Positions 7,659-16,927 of a stretch of DNA of 64,000 bases are shown one piece after another. The DNA comes from Actinobacteria bacterium UBA6100. Lineage in GTDB: Bacteria; Actinomycetota; Coriobacteriia; Anaerosomatales; Anaerosomataceae. Under the pieces are notes generated by a model that searched no databases, was not told the origin of the DNA, and saw nothing but the letters and a program-made list of their open reading frames with translations. The position numbers and the translations under genes were made by a program. The stretch spans positions 1 to 64,000 of the forward strand of contig DIWS01000019.1 in the NCBI GenBank assembly GCA_002423585.1, in the 5' to 3' direction. The first letter of the stretch is position 1, and each line of letters starts with the position of its first letter.

Positions 7659-7847
7659 ATGAAGGCAGTCGTCGACCGTGATCTGTGCATCGGTTGCGGG
7701 CTGTGCGAGCAGGCCTGCCCCGAGGTGTTCCGCATGGGCGAGGACGGCATCGCCTACGTGATCGACGATGATCCGCCCATCGAGACCTATCCGGACATCG
7801 AGGGCTGCGTGGAACTCTGCCCCGTCGCCGCGATCAGCGTGGCCTAG
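7659..7847 (+). CDS. Single-cluster [4Fe-4S] ferredoxin
   Basis: A 62-residue electron carrier. Cys10, Cys13 and Cys16 with a Cys near residue 53 (followed by Pro) are the expected ligands of one [4Fe-4S] cluster. Cys20 and a Cys near residue 49 lie where Thermotoga-type ferredoxins form a disulfide. GAGGAGG lies just upstream of the ATG. The stop overlaps the convergent glycosyltransferase stop by 3 nt. Its partner is not evident from the neighbours. Confidence 0.85.
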   Translation: MKAVVDRDLCIGCGLCEQACPEVFRMGEDGIAYVIDDDPPIETYPDIEGCVELCPVAAISVA

Positions 7848-9145
7848 CGAAGCACGCTGCGGTAGAGGCCCTCTAGACGGGTGACCACCGACTCCAGCGC
7901 GTGCGGCTTCACGTCCGCCATGCCCGCCGCGCCGAGCCGTTCCCGGAGCGCTTGATCGCCGACCAGCCTGCCCATCGCCTCGGCCAGAGCGCGCTCGTCT
8001 CCCGGCTCCACGAGCAACCCGTCACGCCCCTCGACCACGAGTTCGGGGATCGCGAGTGCCCGCACGCCTGCTATGGGCAACCCGGCGGCCATCGCTTCGA
8101 GCAGCACGATGCCCTGCGTCTCGATGGTGCTCGCCGTCACGAAGGCGTCGTACTCGCAGTACGTCCTCCCCAGCGTCTGGCGGTCCATGAAGCCGCCGAG
8201 GTGCACGCGGTCCGCGATGCCGAGTCGCTCCGCGAGACGCGCGAGACTGTCGCGCGCGGGCCCATCACCGAGGATGTCCAGCCGGTAGTCGGGATGCTGC
8301 TCGAGCATGAGCGCGAACGCCCTGACCACCACGTCGATGTTCTTCTCGTGGCCGAGACGCCCGGCATGCAGCAGCCGGCCCGTCGGCGCGTGCGACGTCT
8401 TCTGCGTGACGATGGACAGGTCGATCCCGTTGCTGAGATGCTCCACGGGCACCGTGACGCCGTGCTCCACGAGCTCCCGCTGGAGCGTCGCCGAAGGCGT
8501 GAGCACGAGGTCCGCGCGGTTGTAGATGGTCCGCGTGAACTGCCAGGCGAATCGCGTGGTGAGGTCCGAGGGCCCCTCGGCAGCGGACTCACTCAAGGCG
8601 GCGCGTGCGACATCGGAGACCTCCGGCACGGCGCGTTTGCCCTTCTGCTCCAAGCTGGCGAGGCCGTGGAACACACCGGTGGAGAACATCTGCTCGAAGA
8701 TGATCGAGTTGAGCACCCGGTCCTGCAGGTCATCGAGCCTGAGCAGTCGATGGGGCTCCACGTACTGCATGAAGTCCGGGATGTACGTGTGGTAGGTCTC
8801 CACGATCGGGAGACGCATCATCCGGGCGGTGGCGAGCCCGATCACGCCGATCGACAGCGGTGTGTGGACGTGGACGAGGTCGGGCTTGAAGTGCCGCAAC
8901 TTCGTTGCGACCGAAGCCATCGTGGGTAGAGCGATGCGCGTCTCCTTGTTCGAGACGAAGCTGAAGCTGCGGTAGCGCTGGATGGTGACGTGGGGAACCA
9001 CATGCAGGATCGGCTTGCGGTACCGCGGGCAGATGATGAGGATCTCGTGTCCGCGGGCGCCGAGCAGGCGCGTGTGCGAGTCGATGCTCGTGACCGCGCC
9101 GTTGACCTCCGGCAGGTAGGTGTCGGTGAAAAGGGCTATGCGCAT
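7844..9145 (-). CDS. GT4-family glycosyltransferase
   Basis: A 433-residue GT-B enzyme. The N-terminal half starts RIALFTDTYLPEVNGAV, as in GDP-mannose-dependent mannosyltransferases (PimB/MgtA-like) and diacylglycerol glucosyltransferases, and has VHVHTPLSIG. The C-terminal half has the nucleotide-sugar domain GRLGHEKNIDVVVRAF...LDILGDGP and the E-x7-E region around FVTASTIETQGIVLLEAMAAG. It likely adds hexose to a lipid or cell-wall acceptor at the membrane. The ATG at 9145 lies 16 nt after the NYN gene stop, so the two form one unit. Acceptor and sugar are unknown. Confidence 0.8.
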   Translation of the reverse strand: MRIALFTDTYLPEVNGAVTSIDSHTRLLGARGHEILIICPRYRKPILHVVPHVTIQRYRSFSFVSNKETRIALPTMASVATKLRHFKPDLVHVHTPLSIGVIGLATARMMRLPIVETYHTYIPDFMQYVEPHRLLRLDDLQDRVLNSIIFEQMFSTGVFHGLASLEQKGKRAVPEVSDVARAALSESAAEGPSDLTTRFAWQFTRTIYNRADLVLTPSATLQRELVEHGVTVPVEHLSNGIDLSIVTQKTSHAPTGRLLHAGRLGHEKNIDVVVRAFALMLEQHPDYRLDILGDGPARDSLARLAERLGIADRVHLGGFMDRQTLGRTYCEYDAFVTASTIETQGIVLLEAMAAGLPIAGVRALAIPELVVEGRDGLLVEPGDERALAEAMGRLVGDQALRERLGAAGMADVKPHALESVVTRLEGLYRSVLR

Positions 9146-9161
9146 GTGCGAACGACGCCGC

Positions 9162-9965
9162 CTATCGCTTCTCAGCGAACCCCGAGACCACCCAGGTGCC
9201 CGAGCGCTGGTCGGTACGCAGGGTGATGATGCCGAGCCGCTCGGCATCCTGCAGGAAGTCCGAGAACGAGCGATAGCCGTAGCTGGACTCCGAGAACTGC
9301 GGCTGCTTCCTGCGCATCGTGTCCTTCACCATAGAGGCGAGGATGATGTCCTTGTTCTCACGCTGCAACGCCTGGACCGATTCGATCATCAGGTTCATCG
9401 CGGGTCGCTTCGTGGCCGGGATGTCCGCCACCGGCACCGGCGGCTTCGCCGGTCCGCTCACGATGTCCTCGTAGTAGATGAACTCATCACAGCTCGCGGC
9501 GAGAAGGTCACTCGTGGAGTCCTTTATGCCGAGTCCGATCACGGACTTGCCGTTCTCCTTGAGCTTGGAGACGAGCGGGGTGAAGTCGGAATCGCCCGAG
9601 ACGATGACGAACGTGTCGATGTGCTCCTTGGAGTAGCACATGTCCATGGCGTCCACGCAGAGCTGGATGTCAGCGTGGTTCTTGCCCGTCTTGCCGCGCT
9701 CGGGGATCTCCATCATCTGCACGCCCGCGTCATGCATGGCAACCCGGTACATCTCGAACCGGCCCCAGTCGGCGTATGCGCGCTTGACGATGACCTTGCC
9801 CTTCTCCACCAGACGCTCGAGCACGAGCTTGATGTCGAAGGTGCCGGTGGTGGACTTGGCCCGCGACGTGCGCCCCGATGCGGTGCGCCCGCTCGGTCGC
9901 TCTATGCCGAGGGCGAGGTTCTCGAAGTCGATCAAGACAGCGATCGAATGTGCGTCTTCTGCCAT
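9162..9965 (-). CDS. NYN (PIN-like) nuclease with OST-HTH/LOTUS-type C terminus
   Basis: A 267-residue LabA/DUF88-family protein. The NYN domain (about 5-165) shows the acidic sites AVLIDFENL, HADIQLCVDAMDMCY and VSGDSDFTPLVSKLKE typical of PIN-like ribonucleases. The C-terminal segment (about 185-265), with a helical block and GYRSFSDFLQDAERLGII, resembles the OST-HTH/LOTUS RNA-binding fold. It would cleave or bind structured RNA in the cytoplasm; the target is unknown. It is cotranscribed with the glycosyltransferase and not obviously related to it. Confidence 0.75.
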   Translation of the reverse strand: MAEDAHSIAVLIDFENLALGIERPSGRTASGRTSRAKSTTGTFDIKLVLERLVEKGKVIVKRAYADWGRFEMYRVAMHDAGVQMMEIPERGKTGKNHADIQLCVDAMDMCYSKEHIDTFVIVSGDSDFTPLVSKLKENGKSVIGLGIKDSTSDLLAASCDEFIYYEDIVSGPAKPPVPVADIPATKRPAMNLMIESVQALQRENKDIILASMVKDTMRRKQPQFSESSYGYRSFSDFLQDAERLGIITLRTDQRSGTWVVSGFAEKR

Positions 9966-10049
9966 GAGCAGACACTACCTTCCGGTGTTGTGGTGCACTC
10001 CCCTGGCAATCATGCCACACGCACGACGATGCGGCACGCCGGATGACGA

Positions 10050-10076
10050 ACGGGCGGCCCGTGGAGGACCGCCCGT
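10050..10076 (-). terminator. GC-rich hairpin downstream of the small secreted protein gene
   Basis: ACGGGCGG (10050-10057) pairs perfectly with CCGCCCGT (10069-10076) across an 11-nt loop. It lies 40 nt after the stop at 10116. No long T-run follows, so it may be a weak terminator or 3' stabiliser. Confidence 0.45.
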
Positions 10077-10115
10077 CGTTGGTGGTTCCCGGCCTGTCGA
10101 CCGGAGGTGGTGCTG

Positions 10116-10628
10116 CTACTGGGTGACCGTGCAGGAACCGTCACGCGCTCCCTGGCCGCCACCGCTGCCGCGGCCCGACCCGCTGCCGGCGCCGGCCCAG
10201 CTCGGGCGGCCCGACTCCTCGGTGGACACGCGCTCGGTCACGCGCTCGGCCATGCGCTCGTAGGCGGCATCCGCCTGTGCCTGGGTGATCGTGCCGTCAG
10301 CGACCTTCGCATCGAGGATCGTCTTGCGGGCCGCCAGGGCCTCGCTCACGACCTCTTCGGTGGAAACGCCGTTGGCCTCGGCGATCTCGGCCGCTGAGTT
10401 GCCTGCGGCACGCTCGGCCTGGACTTCCTCGACCGAAAGACCTGTGAGATCGGCGACGATGTCGACCAGACGGGCGCCCGCATCGCGGATGGCCTGACCC
10501 ATGCGGGCCCCGGTGCCGTACAGCGGACCGGTTGTGTCCGTGGCGGCGTACGCCATACCGGCGGTTCCGAGAACCATGGCGGCGACGAGGCCGGCGCTAG
10601 CGAGTGAAACGATCTTCTTCTTGTTCAC
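10116..10628 (-). CDS. Small secreted helical protein
   Basis: A 170-residue protein starting at GTG 10628 with an excellent AAGGAGGTG box. The signal peptide ends at an AYA-ATD site near residue 28. The mature part is Ala/Glu-rich and helical, with a LTGLSVEEVQAERAAGNSAAEIAEANGVS-like two-helix segment and a second DAKVADGTITQAQADAAY segment. These resemble the pairs of short helical motifs in secreted DUF2680-like proteins. A Gly/Ser/Arg-rich tail follows, ending in one Cys. Function unknown; extracellular or wall-associated. Confidence 0.65.
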   Translation of the reverse strand: MNKKKIVSLASAGLVAAMVLGTAGMAYAATDTTGPLYGTGARMGQAIRDAGARLVDIVADLTGLSVEEVQAERAAGNSAAEIAEANGVSTEEVVSEALAARKTILDAKVADGTITQAQADAAYERMAERVTERVSTEESGRPSWAGAGSGSGRGSGGGQGARDGSCTVTQ

Positions 10629-10911
10629 GTACGCACCTCCTTGAAGGTGTCTTGTGGGTGACGCTTCTGACATGACCGATGATGCCGCGCGCGTGTGGAG
10701 GAGTTGTGTGCACACGGTGGGATGACGGTTAAGGCGCCGAGCGCGGCCTGGGGCGGGGTGACGCTCCGGTGGCGCACCACGGTCGAACGCCGAGAAGTGA
10801 CCGTTGCAGTCCTCCGGCGATGAGGTACGCTCGTAAGGCCGTGTGACGCACGGCGATTCAGGGGAGAATGCATAACGCAAGTGCGATTCCGTATAGATGA
10901 TTGGAGCCGAC

Positions 10912-12318
10912 ATGGCCGAGCGTCGCATCGTCATCATGGGAGCAGCCGGACGTGACTTCCACGACTTCCTGACCCGCTATCGCGATGACGAGTCCGTGCG
11001 CGTGGTGGCGTTCACCGCGACGCAGATCCCCGGCATCGACTCCCGCACCTTCCCCGCCGCGCTGGCCGGCCCCCGCTATCCGGAGGGCATCCGCATCGTT
11101 CCCGAGAGCACGCTGCTCGAACTGATCGCCGAGGAGAAGATCGACGAGGTCGTCTTCGCCTACAGCGATGTCAGCCACGATTACGTGATGCACCAGGCCG
11201 AGAAGGTCATCGCCGCCGGCGCCGACTTCGCGTTGCTCGGCGCGGAGCCGACCATGATCACATCCACCAAACCGGTCATCTCCGTGTGCGCGGTGCGCAC
11301 GGGCGTGGGCAAGAGCGGCATCAGTCGCCACCTGTTCAAGCTGCTGCGTGAGCGAGGCATCAAGGCCGTGGACATCCGGCACCCCATGCCCTACCGGGAC
11401 CTTGAGGCGATGGCAGTGGAACGCTACGCGTCGCTCGAGGACCTCGACCGGCTCAACACCACCATCGAGGAGCGCGAGGAGTACGAGCCGCTCATCGAAG
11501 AGGGCGCCGTCGTGATGGCCGGCGTGGACTACGAGAGGATCCTGCGCGAGGCAGAGAAGGAAGCCGACGTCATCGTCTGGGACGGTGGCAACAACGACCT
11601 GCCGTTCATCAAGTCGAACCTTGAGATCGTCGCGCTCGATCCGCACCGGGCTGGCCACGAGCGCCTGTACCATCCCGGCGAAGCGAACTTCCTGCGTGCC
11701 GACATCCTCGTGATCAACAAGGTGGACAGCGCCGACCCCGACGATGTCGCCGCCATCCGCGCGACCGCGCTCGAGTACAATCCGGCCGCACTCATGATCC
11801 AGACGAACTCGATCATCGACGTTGACGAGACTGCCCTCACCGGCAAGCGCGTACTGGTGATCGAGGACGGTCCCACCGTCACGCACGGCGGCATGCCGTA
11901 CGGCGCGGGTGCGATCGCCGCGAAGCGTGCCGGCGCGGCTGAACTCATCGACCCACGACCGTTCGCCGTCGGCAGCATCAGCGACACCTTCGAGAAGTTC
12001 CCGCATCTCACGGAAGTCCTCCCCGCGATGGGCTACTCGGATGAGCAGCTCGCGGACCTCGCGGCGACGGTGCAGGCGTCCGATGCGGACGTGGTGCTCG
12101 TGGCGACACCGGTCGACCTCTCGCGCCTCATCGACCTCGGCGACAAGCCCGCCGTTCGCGCGACATACCGCATCGAAGAGCACGGTGGCGGCATCGGTTT
12201 CACCCAGGTCCTCGACATGTTCTCCCAGAAGTACGGATTCACCGAGCAGACCGACTACCGTATGCGACGACGTGACGTGTCGGGCGCTGCGGGGCGGGAT
12301 GGCGGCGCCCGGCGGTAG
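10912..12318 (+). CDS. COG2403 GTPase, cyclic 2,3-diphosphoglycerate synthetase-like
   Basis: A 468-residue protein with an N-terminal Rossmann-like part (RRIVIMGAAGRDFHDF) and a P-loop NTPase core, CAVRTGVGKSGISRHL, at about residue 130. DVIVWDGGNND and VINKVDSAD (a G4-like NKxD) follow. It matches the family annotated as cyclic 2,3-diphosphoglycerate synthetase or predicted GTPase. In methanogens that enzyme makes an osmolyte by intramolecular phosphoanhydride formation; bacterial members are of unproven function. The ATG at 10912 has GGAG six bases upstream; an earlier ATG at 10897 is unsupported. It is divergent from the secreted protein at 10116-10628. Confidence 0.7.
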   Translation: MAERRIVIMGAAGRDFHDFLTRYRDDESVRVVAFTATQIPGIDSRTFPAALAGPRYPEGIRIVPESTLLELIAEEKIDEVVFAYSDVSHDYVMHQAEKVIAAGADFALLGAEPTMITSTKPVISVCAVRTGVGKSGISRHLFKLLRERGIKAVDIRHPMPYRDLEAMAVERYASLEDLDRLNTTIEEREEYEPLIEEGAVVMAGVDYERILREAEKEADVIVWDGGNNDLPFIKSNLEIVALDPHRAGHERLYHPGEANFLRADILVINKVDSADPDDVAAIRATALEYNPAALMIQTNSIIDVDETALTGKRVLVIEDGPTVTHGGMPYGAGAIAAKRAGAAELIDPRPFAVGSISDTFEKFPHLTEVLPAMGYSDEQLADLAATVQASDADVVLVATPVDLSRLIDLGDKPAVRATYRIEEHGGGIGFTQVLDMFSQKYGFTEQTDYRMRRRDVSGAAGRDGGARR

Positions 12319-12336
12319 TCTCGGCGCGAGGCGTCT

Positions 12337-13185
12337 CTAGAGATCGCCCATCCAGTCGAGCATCGTCCGCGTGAGCGGCGAGGTGCCGAAGAACAGACGT
12401 GTCATGTCCGAGTGATGAGCGTCCGGATCCGCCATGAACACGGCGTGGTCGCCCTCGGTGCCGTTGGCGCGCAGCACGAACGATGCGGCCACCTCGACAG
12501 GCACCAGCGGGTCGCGCGATCCGTGCAGGCACAGCGTAGGGATGCATGCCGCTCCGTGCACGAAGTGCGCGGGGTCTGCGCGCTCCCATCCCTCGCGGCC
12601 ACCCATGAGTTGCTCGATGAGCGGACAGACCGAGCGCTCGGGACAGAGCACCGAGAAGTCGAGGACACCGCTCACGGCAAGCATCCCGGCGATGCGAAGG
12701 TCGCCGAGTCCGGCCGCTTCGCGCGCCTCCTCATCGAACGCCGCGAGTGCCGCGAGGTGGCCGCCGGCCGACTGCCCGGCGAGCAGCACCGAACCGTCAC
12801 ACGCGTCGGTGAACCATCCCCCGCGCATCACCGCCGCGATACCTGCGAAGACGTCATCGCGCTGCGCCGGGAAGTGATGGTCCGGCACGAGGCGATAGCC
12901 GCCGAGCGCGGTGATGTAGCCGTGACGGGCGAAGAAGCGGCCGATGGCGCGGAAGGACTCGGGTGAGCCGTACTTCCAGCTGCCGCCGTGGAGGAAGTAC
13001 ACGAGCGGGCGCACGCCCGCAGGGTGCTCAGAACGGACGATCAGGATGTGTTGCGCCGGGTCGGGCCCGAACTCGATGCGCTCCTCGATGAGGCCGGGCG
13101 CGCTGCCGGAGCCACGGGACACCAGCCTGAGCCACAGTGGCAGCAAGGAGAGGCGCTCGGCGATCTCCCGGGACCTGCGGCGCAT
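12337..13185 (-). CDS. Alpha/beta-hydrolase (hormone-sensitive-lipase/kynurenine-formamidase type)
   Basis: A 282-residue serine hydrolase. The oxyanion motif FLHGGSWKYG near residue 65, nucleophile motif AGQSAGGHLAAL, acid motif GSRDPLVPVE and a His in DAHHSDM form a complete triad set. It should hydrolyse a small ester or amide in the cytoplasm. The ATG follows the DegV stop by 2 nt, so it is the last gene of a DegV-DegV-esterase unit, making an acyl-ester substrate plausible but unproven. Confidence 0.75.
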   Translation of the reverse strand: MRRRSREIAERLSLLPLWLRLVSRGSGSAPGLIEERIEFGPDPAQHILIVRSEHPAGVRPLVYFLHGGSWKYGSPESFRAIGRFFARHGYITALGGYRLVPDHHFPAQRDDVFAGIAAVMRGGWFTDACDGSVLLAGQSAGGHLAALAAFDEEAREAAGLGDLRIAGMLAVSGVLDFSVLCPERSVCPLIEQLMGGREGWERADPAHFVHGAACIPTLCLHGSRDPLVPVEVAASFVLRANGTEGDHAVFMADPDAHHSDMTRLFFGTSPLTRTMLDWMGDL

Positions 13186-13187
13186 CG

Positions 13188-14060
13188 CTACTGAGTCGCC
13201 CCCCAGAAGACCACTGCGAGCATGCCCGGTCCGGTGTGCGTGCCGATCACCGGCCCGACCTCCATCGTGATGACGTCCTTCACCGCGACGCGGTCGGCTA
13301 TGAGCTCGCGGAGCCTCGCCGCGTCCTCGGCGCAGTCGCCGTGCGCAACGGCGATCGTCTGCGTCTCCGGCGCTTCAGCACGCTCGGCGACCAGGTCGGC
13401 GAGCGTGCGCATCGACTTCTGGCGGCCGCGGATGCTCTTGCGCACCTCGAGCTTGCCGTCGTCGGCCACGCGAAGCAGCGGCTTCACGTCGAGCAGCGAG
13501 CCCGCCGCCGCGACCGCACCGTGAAGCCTGCCGCCACGGCGCAGCGTCTCGAGGTCATCCACGATGAACCAGCCGTTCAGGCGCGGGCGCTGGGCGGTCG
13601 CCCAGGCCTCGATCTCGGCGAGCGGCATGCCGTCACGCCAGCGCAGGGCCGCTTCGTAGACCAGCAGCCCCTCGGCCACTGCCGCCGCCTTGGTGTCAAC
13701 GAGCCTGATCTCGGCATCGGGGAACTCGGCGAGCACGTCCTGGCGCGCGAGCCAGCCCACGTCGAACGTGCCGGAGAGCGCCGACGAGAACCCGAGGTAC
13801 AGCACAGGCTCACCTGCGGCAGCGTGTGCGCGGAACGTCTCGAGGAACACAGCGCGCGGGATCTGCGCCGTGGTGGGATGGTCGCCCGCGCGCATGGCAG
13901 CGTAGAAGTCGGCGTGCGACTGACTCCGGCCGAAGTCATCGAGGTGCTCTTCGCCCGCGATCGTATACGGGAAGTTGAGGACCTCGACACCGAGAGCCTC
14001 GACGATCTCGGCCGGGAGATCCGAGCATGAATCGATGATGAGTACGGGCTTGCCCGACAC
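13188..14060 (-). CDS. DegV-family fatty-acid-binding protein (FakB-like)
   Basis: A 290-residue DegV protein. Members bind one fatty acid and present it to FakA kinase for phosphorylation. The signatures are the N-terminal LIIDSCSDLP, the central FSSALSGTF hydroxyl-rich loop and the C-terminal GPVIGTHTGPGMLAVVF. The GTG start has AAGGAG five bases upstream. It is the second of two tandem, clearly divergent DegV genes, so the two probably prefer different acyl chains. No fakA kinase gene lies nearby. Confidence 0.85.
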   Translation of the reverse strand: MSGKPVLIIDSCSDLPAEIVEALGVEVLNFPYTIAGEEHLDDFGRSQSHADFYAAMRAGDHPTTAQIPRAVFLETFRAHAAAGEPVLYLGFSSALSGTFDVGWLARQDVLAEFPDAEIRLVDTKAAAVAEGLLVYEAALRWRDGMPLAEIEAWATAQRPRLNGWFIVDDLETLRRGGRLHGAVAAAGSLLDVKPLLRVADDGKLEVRKSIRGRQKSMRTLADLVAERAEAPETQTIAVAHGDCAEDAARLRELIADRVAVKDVITMEVGPVIGTHTGPGMLAVVFWGATQ

Positions 14061-14090
14061 GTGTACTCCTTCGTGGTGAGTCAGCCGGCG

Positions 14091-14963
14091 TCAGCCGGAC
14101 TTGTTCATGAGGCCGTTCGTGTAGTAGACCACCGCGACCGTGCCCGGACCCACGTGCGTCCCCACTGCGGGGCCGACATCCAGCAGCTCGACATCGCGTC
14201 CGGCCACTTCGGCGATCCTGGCACGGAACCTCTCACCGGCCGCCAGGTCGTGGATGTGGTGGGCGTACGCCTCGCCGAGGCCGCCCTTGTCGCGGATGTC
14301 GGCGGCGAACGTGTCGACTATGAGATCGTGCGCCTTCTGCAACGTACGGACCTTGGCGAACGTGTCGGTCACGCCGCCCTCCACCGTGAGCACCGGCTTG
14401 ATCTGCAGCAGCGTGGCCAGCAATGCCTGGGCGTTGCCGATGCGGCCTCCACGCTTGAGATACTCGAGTGTCATCGGGGTGAACAGGAAGCGAGTGTGCA
14501 GTGTGCGCTCCTTCGCAGCGGAGACACACTCCTCGACCGTCCCGCCCTCGGCGGCCTTCTCGGCTGCAGCGAGCACCGCGAAACCGAGCTCGATGGAGTT
14601 GCTGCGACCGTCCACCACCTCGATCACGGCGTGCGGGTGGCTCGCACGCACCAGGTCGCGGGCGAGTAGCGCGGTGGAGTACGTTCCGCTCATCAGCTCC
14701 GAGATGAAGACTCCCACGACCTCGTGCCCCGCCTCAACACGCTCGGTCATGAGATCGACCACGTCCTGGACGGAGGGCTGCGACGTGGTGGGCCAGTTGG
14801 GAGACGCGGCGAGCGCGTCGTAGAAGGCAGCGTAATCCTCGGCGTCGTCCATGTAGGTCACACCATCGAGTGTGGAGGAGAGACTGACCGTACGGATGTC
14901 GAGCGATTCACGCCGCAGACGCGGGATGTAAGAGGTGCTGTCGGCGATCACTTTCACACTCAT
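14091..14963 (-). CDS. DegV-family fatty-acid-binding protein (FakB-like), second copy
   Basis: A 290-residue DegV protein beginning VKVIADSTSYIP, with ELMSGTYSTALLAR in the ligand loop and GPAVGTHVGPGTVAVVYY at the C terminus. It heads the DegV-DegV-esterase operon (30-nt gap to the next gene). The ATG has GGAAGG eight bases upstream. As for its neighbour, the inferred role is delivery of exogenous or recycled fatty acid to a FakA-type kinase. Confidence 0.85.
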   Translation of the reverse strand: MSVKVIADSTSYIPRLRRESLDIRTVSLSSTLDGVTYMDDAEDYAAFYDALAASPNWPTTSQPSVQDVVDLMTERVEAGHEVVGVFISELMSGTYSTALLARDLVRASHPHAVIEVVDGRSNSIELGFAVLAAAEKAAEGGTVEECVSAAKERTLHTRFLFTPMTLEYLKRGGRIGNAQALLATLLQIKPVLTVEGGVTDTFAKVRTLQKAHDLIVDTFAADIRDKGGLGEAYAHHIHDLAAGERFRARIAEVAGRDVELLDVGPAVGTHVGPGTVAVVYYTNGLMNKSG

Positions 14964-15101
14964 GGCGAGATCCTTCCGGCGACGCGTACACCCCTGTCAT
15001 ACTCGCCGTTATCCGGTATCGCGTCCACCCTTGGCAGTAGCGGGCAGCGGGCGGTTAGCCATAGACTGTTCGCACGCTGACGAATCCAACTGGAGGAACC
15101 G

Positions 15102-16853
15102 ATGGCCAACGCCCCGGAGCGCACTCGCCCCTCTCGTCACCCCCTCATCGACCGGCTCCTGCCGGTCATCGCGCTCGCCGTCTCGCTCGGCCTGTCCTAT
15201 GGCGCGTACACCCTGGCCTCCTACTCCTGGGACCAGGTGGTGTCGTACCAGAGCCCGTACACCACGATGAGCGGCGCCGACTTCTCGGGAGTGCGCCCGG
15301 CACTCACCGACCCGATCCCCGGCGCCCAACCGCGACGTGTGGTGGTCGTGCTCATCGACGGGCTTCGGGACGACGCCTCGCGGACAATGGCATCCATCTC
15401 GGGTCTGCGCGCGCGGGGAGCGGACGTGCGGCTCACGGTGCCTCAGCCGAGCCTCTCCTACCCCACATGGACGACGATCATGAGCGGCGCGCCGCAGCAG
15501 ATCAGCGGGGTGACCACCAACTGGTTCGAAGGGCCGGTGAAGGTCGAGACACTGCTCGACGTGGCGGCGGGTTCCGGCCGCACGGTGGTGGTCTCCGGCC
15601 CGAAGGACCTCGACGAGATGTTCAACGCCTCCGAGGTGGCCACGGCCTCGGTCACGATCGAATGGCCCGAGGGTGAGTACGTGAGCGACACGGTCGTGGA
15701 CAACGCGCTCGCCCTGGATGCCGAGGTGGGCGGCGCCGACTTCCTGTTCGTGCTGCTGCCCGACGTGGACAACACCGGCCACGACTTCGGCGGAGCGTCA
15801 CCGGAGTACGACGAGGTCGTGCGCAAGATCGACACGGACCTCGCGCGACTGATCGAGGGCCTCGATGACGGCGCCACCACGTTCGTCGTGCTGCCCGACC
15901 ACGGCCACATCGATAGCGGCGGGCACGGCGGCTGGGAGGATCCGGTCATCCACACGTTCGCGGCGTTCGCCGGGCCCGGCGTGAAGCAGACGGAGGCCCG
16001 GGCGGACCTGCAGGATATCGCACCGACGGTTGCCGTTCTCGCGGGACTCCAGGCGCCGCAGCAGGGAGTGGGCACCGCGATCGACGCCGTATTGGCCGAC
16101 GGTAACGGCAGTGCCCGTGACGCCGAGTTCGTGCGCGCGGCTGGCGTCTCGCTCGCATACATCCGCAAGGTGCTCGGCGATGACGGTGTCCGCGGCATCG
16201 ATTCGATCGGATCGCCCGCCGATCTGGCAGCCCTTCGTGCCGACGCCGATTCCGAACGGCTCGCCGAAGAGCGCGACGCTCGTTTCGCGCTCTTCGCGGG
16301 AGTGGCCTTCGCCGCACTCGTGGCAGCCGTGATCATCGGCATCGCCTCGTGGCGCGCGCTCGTGGCCGCGCTCGTCGGGACGGCGGCGTACGCGGCCCTC
16401 TACAACGGGCTCTTCTTCGGTCTGCACGGATTCGCCTGGTCGCTCTCCACGTTCAACGAGGAGACGAAGATCGACGCTTTCTTCAACGGGCGCATGCTCG
16501 AGACGGTCATCGCCGGGCTAGCCGCGTGCGTCGTAGCCGCACTCGTCTACACCGCACTGCGAAGGCAGCCGCGTGGACCGCAGTCGGGCTACACGGCGGG
16601 GTGGCTCGCGCTCGGGAGTGCCACGGTGCTCATGGTGCAGGCCTCACTCGCAGTCCAGGTTGCCTACTTCCTGTGGCAGTGGGGCGCCGACGTCACGTGG
16701 ATCCTTCCCGATATGCAGGCTGCGTTCAAGTACGACCTGGACCTGATCCAGCTCACCGCACTCGGCGCGGCCGCGGTTCTCGGGCCACTGCTCACGTGGC
16801 TGGTGGGCCGCCTCCATCCGCGCACCCGCAGGACCGCACAGGCCGAAGTGTAG
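15102..16853 (+). CDS. Membrane-bound alkaline-phosphatase-superfamily phosphodiesterase
   Basis: A 583-residue protein with one N-terminal helix (about 20-42), an extracytoplasmic catalytic domain (about 75-330) and about five C-terminal helices (about 390-575). The catalytic set of the type I phosphodiesterase/PIG-N group is present: VVVLIDGLRDD, nucleophile region SYPTWTTIMSG, PDVDNTGHDFG and PDHGHIDSGGHGG. Two zinc ions and a Thr nucleophile are expected. The PIG-N-like layout suggests phosphoethanolamine or glycerophosphate transfer to an envelope glycolipid, or nucleotide/phosphodiester hydrolysis. CTGGAGG precedes the ATG. Confidence 0.75.
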   Translation: MANAPERTRPSRHPLIDRLLPVIALAVSLGLSYGAYTLASYSWDQVVSYQSPYTTMSGADFSGVRPALTDPIPGAQPRRVVVVLIDGLRDDASRTMASISGLRARGADVRLTVPQPSLSYPTWTTIMSGAPQQISGVTTNWFEGPVKVETLLDVAAGSGRTVVVSGPKDLDEMFNASEVATASVTIEWPEGEYVSDTVVDNALALDAEVGGADFLFVLLPDVDNTGHDFGGASPEYDEVVRKIDTDLARLIEGLDDGATTFVVLPDHGHIDSGGHGGWEDPVIHTFAAFAGPGVKQTEARADLQDIAPTVAVLAGLQAPQQGVGTAIDAVLADGNGSARDAEFVRAAGVSLAYIRKVLGDDGVRGIDSIGSPADLAALRADADSERLAEERDARFALFAGVAFAALVAAVIIGIASWRALVAALVGTAAYAALYNGLFFGLHGFAWSLSTFNEETKIDAFFNGRMLETVIAGLAACVVAALVYTALRRQPRGPQSGYTAGWLALGSATVLMVQASLAVQVAYFLWQWGADVTWILPDMQAAFKYDLDLIQLTALGAAAVLGPLLTWLVGRLHPRTRRTAQAEV

Positions 16854-16870
16854 GCCGCACACCAGGGACA

Positions 16871-16907
16871 CCGAGGACCGGGACCCGTTGCGGGCCCCGG
16901 TCCTCGG
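16871..16907. terminator. Bidirectional terminator between convergent genes
   Basis: A 17-bp stem (16871-16887 with 16891-16907, one mismatch) closed by a TTG loop lies between the stops at 16853 and 16928. It serves both directions. Confidence 0.75.
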
Positions 16908-16927
16908 GGGTCGCCTGCCTCATCCGA

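Noticed and set aside
5885..7681. 598-codon plus-strand frame and many similar long antisense frames across the window.
   Set aside because: Third-position G+C shadows of real minus-strand genes; composition biased to Arg, Ala, His and Asp with no recognisable domain.
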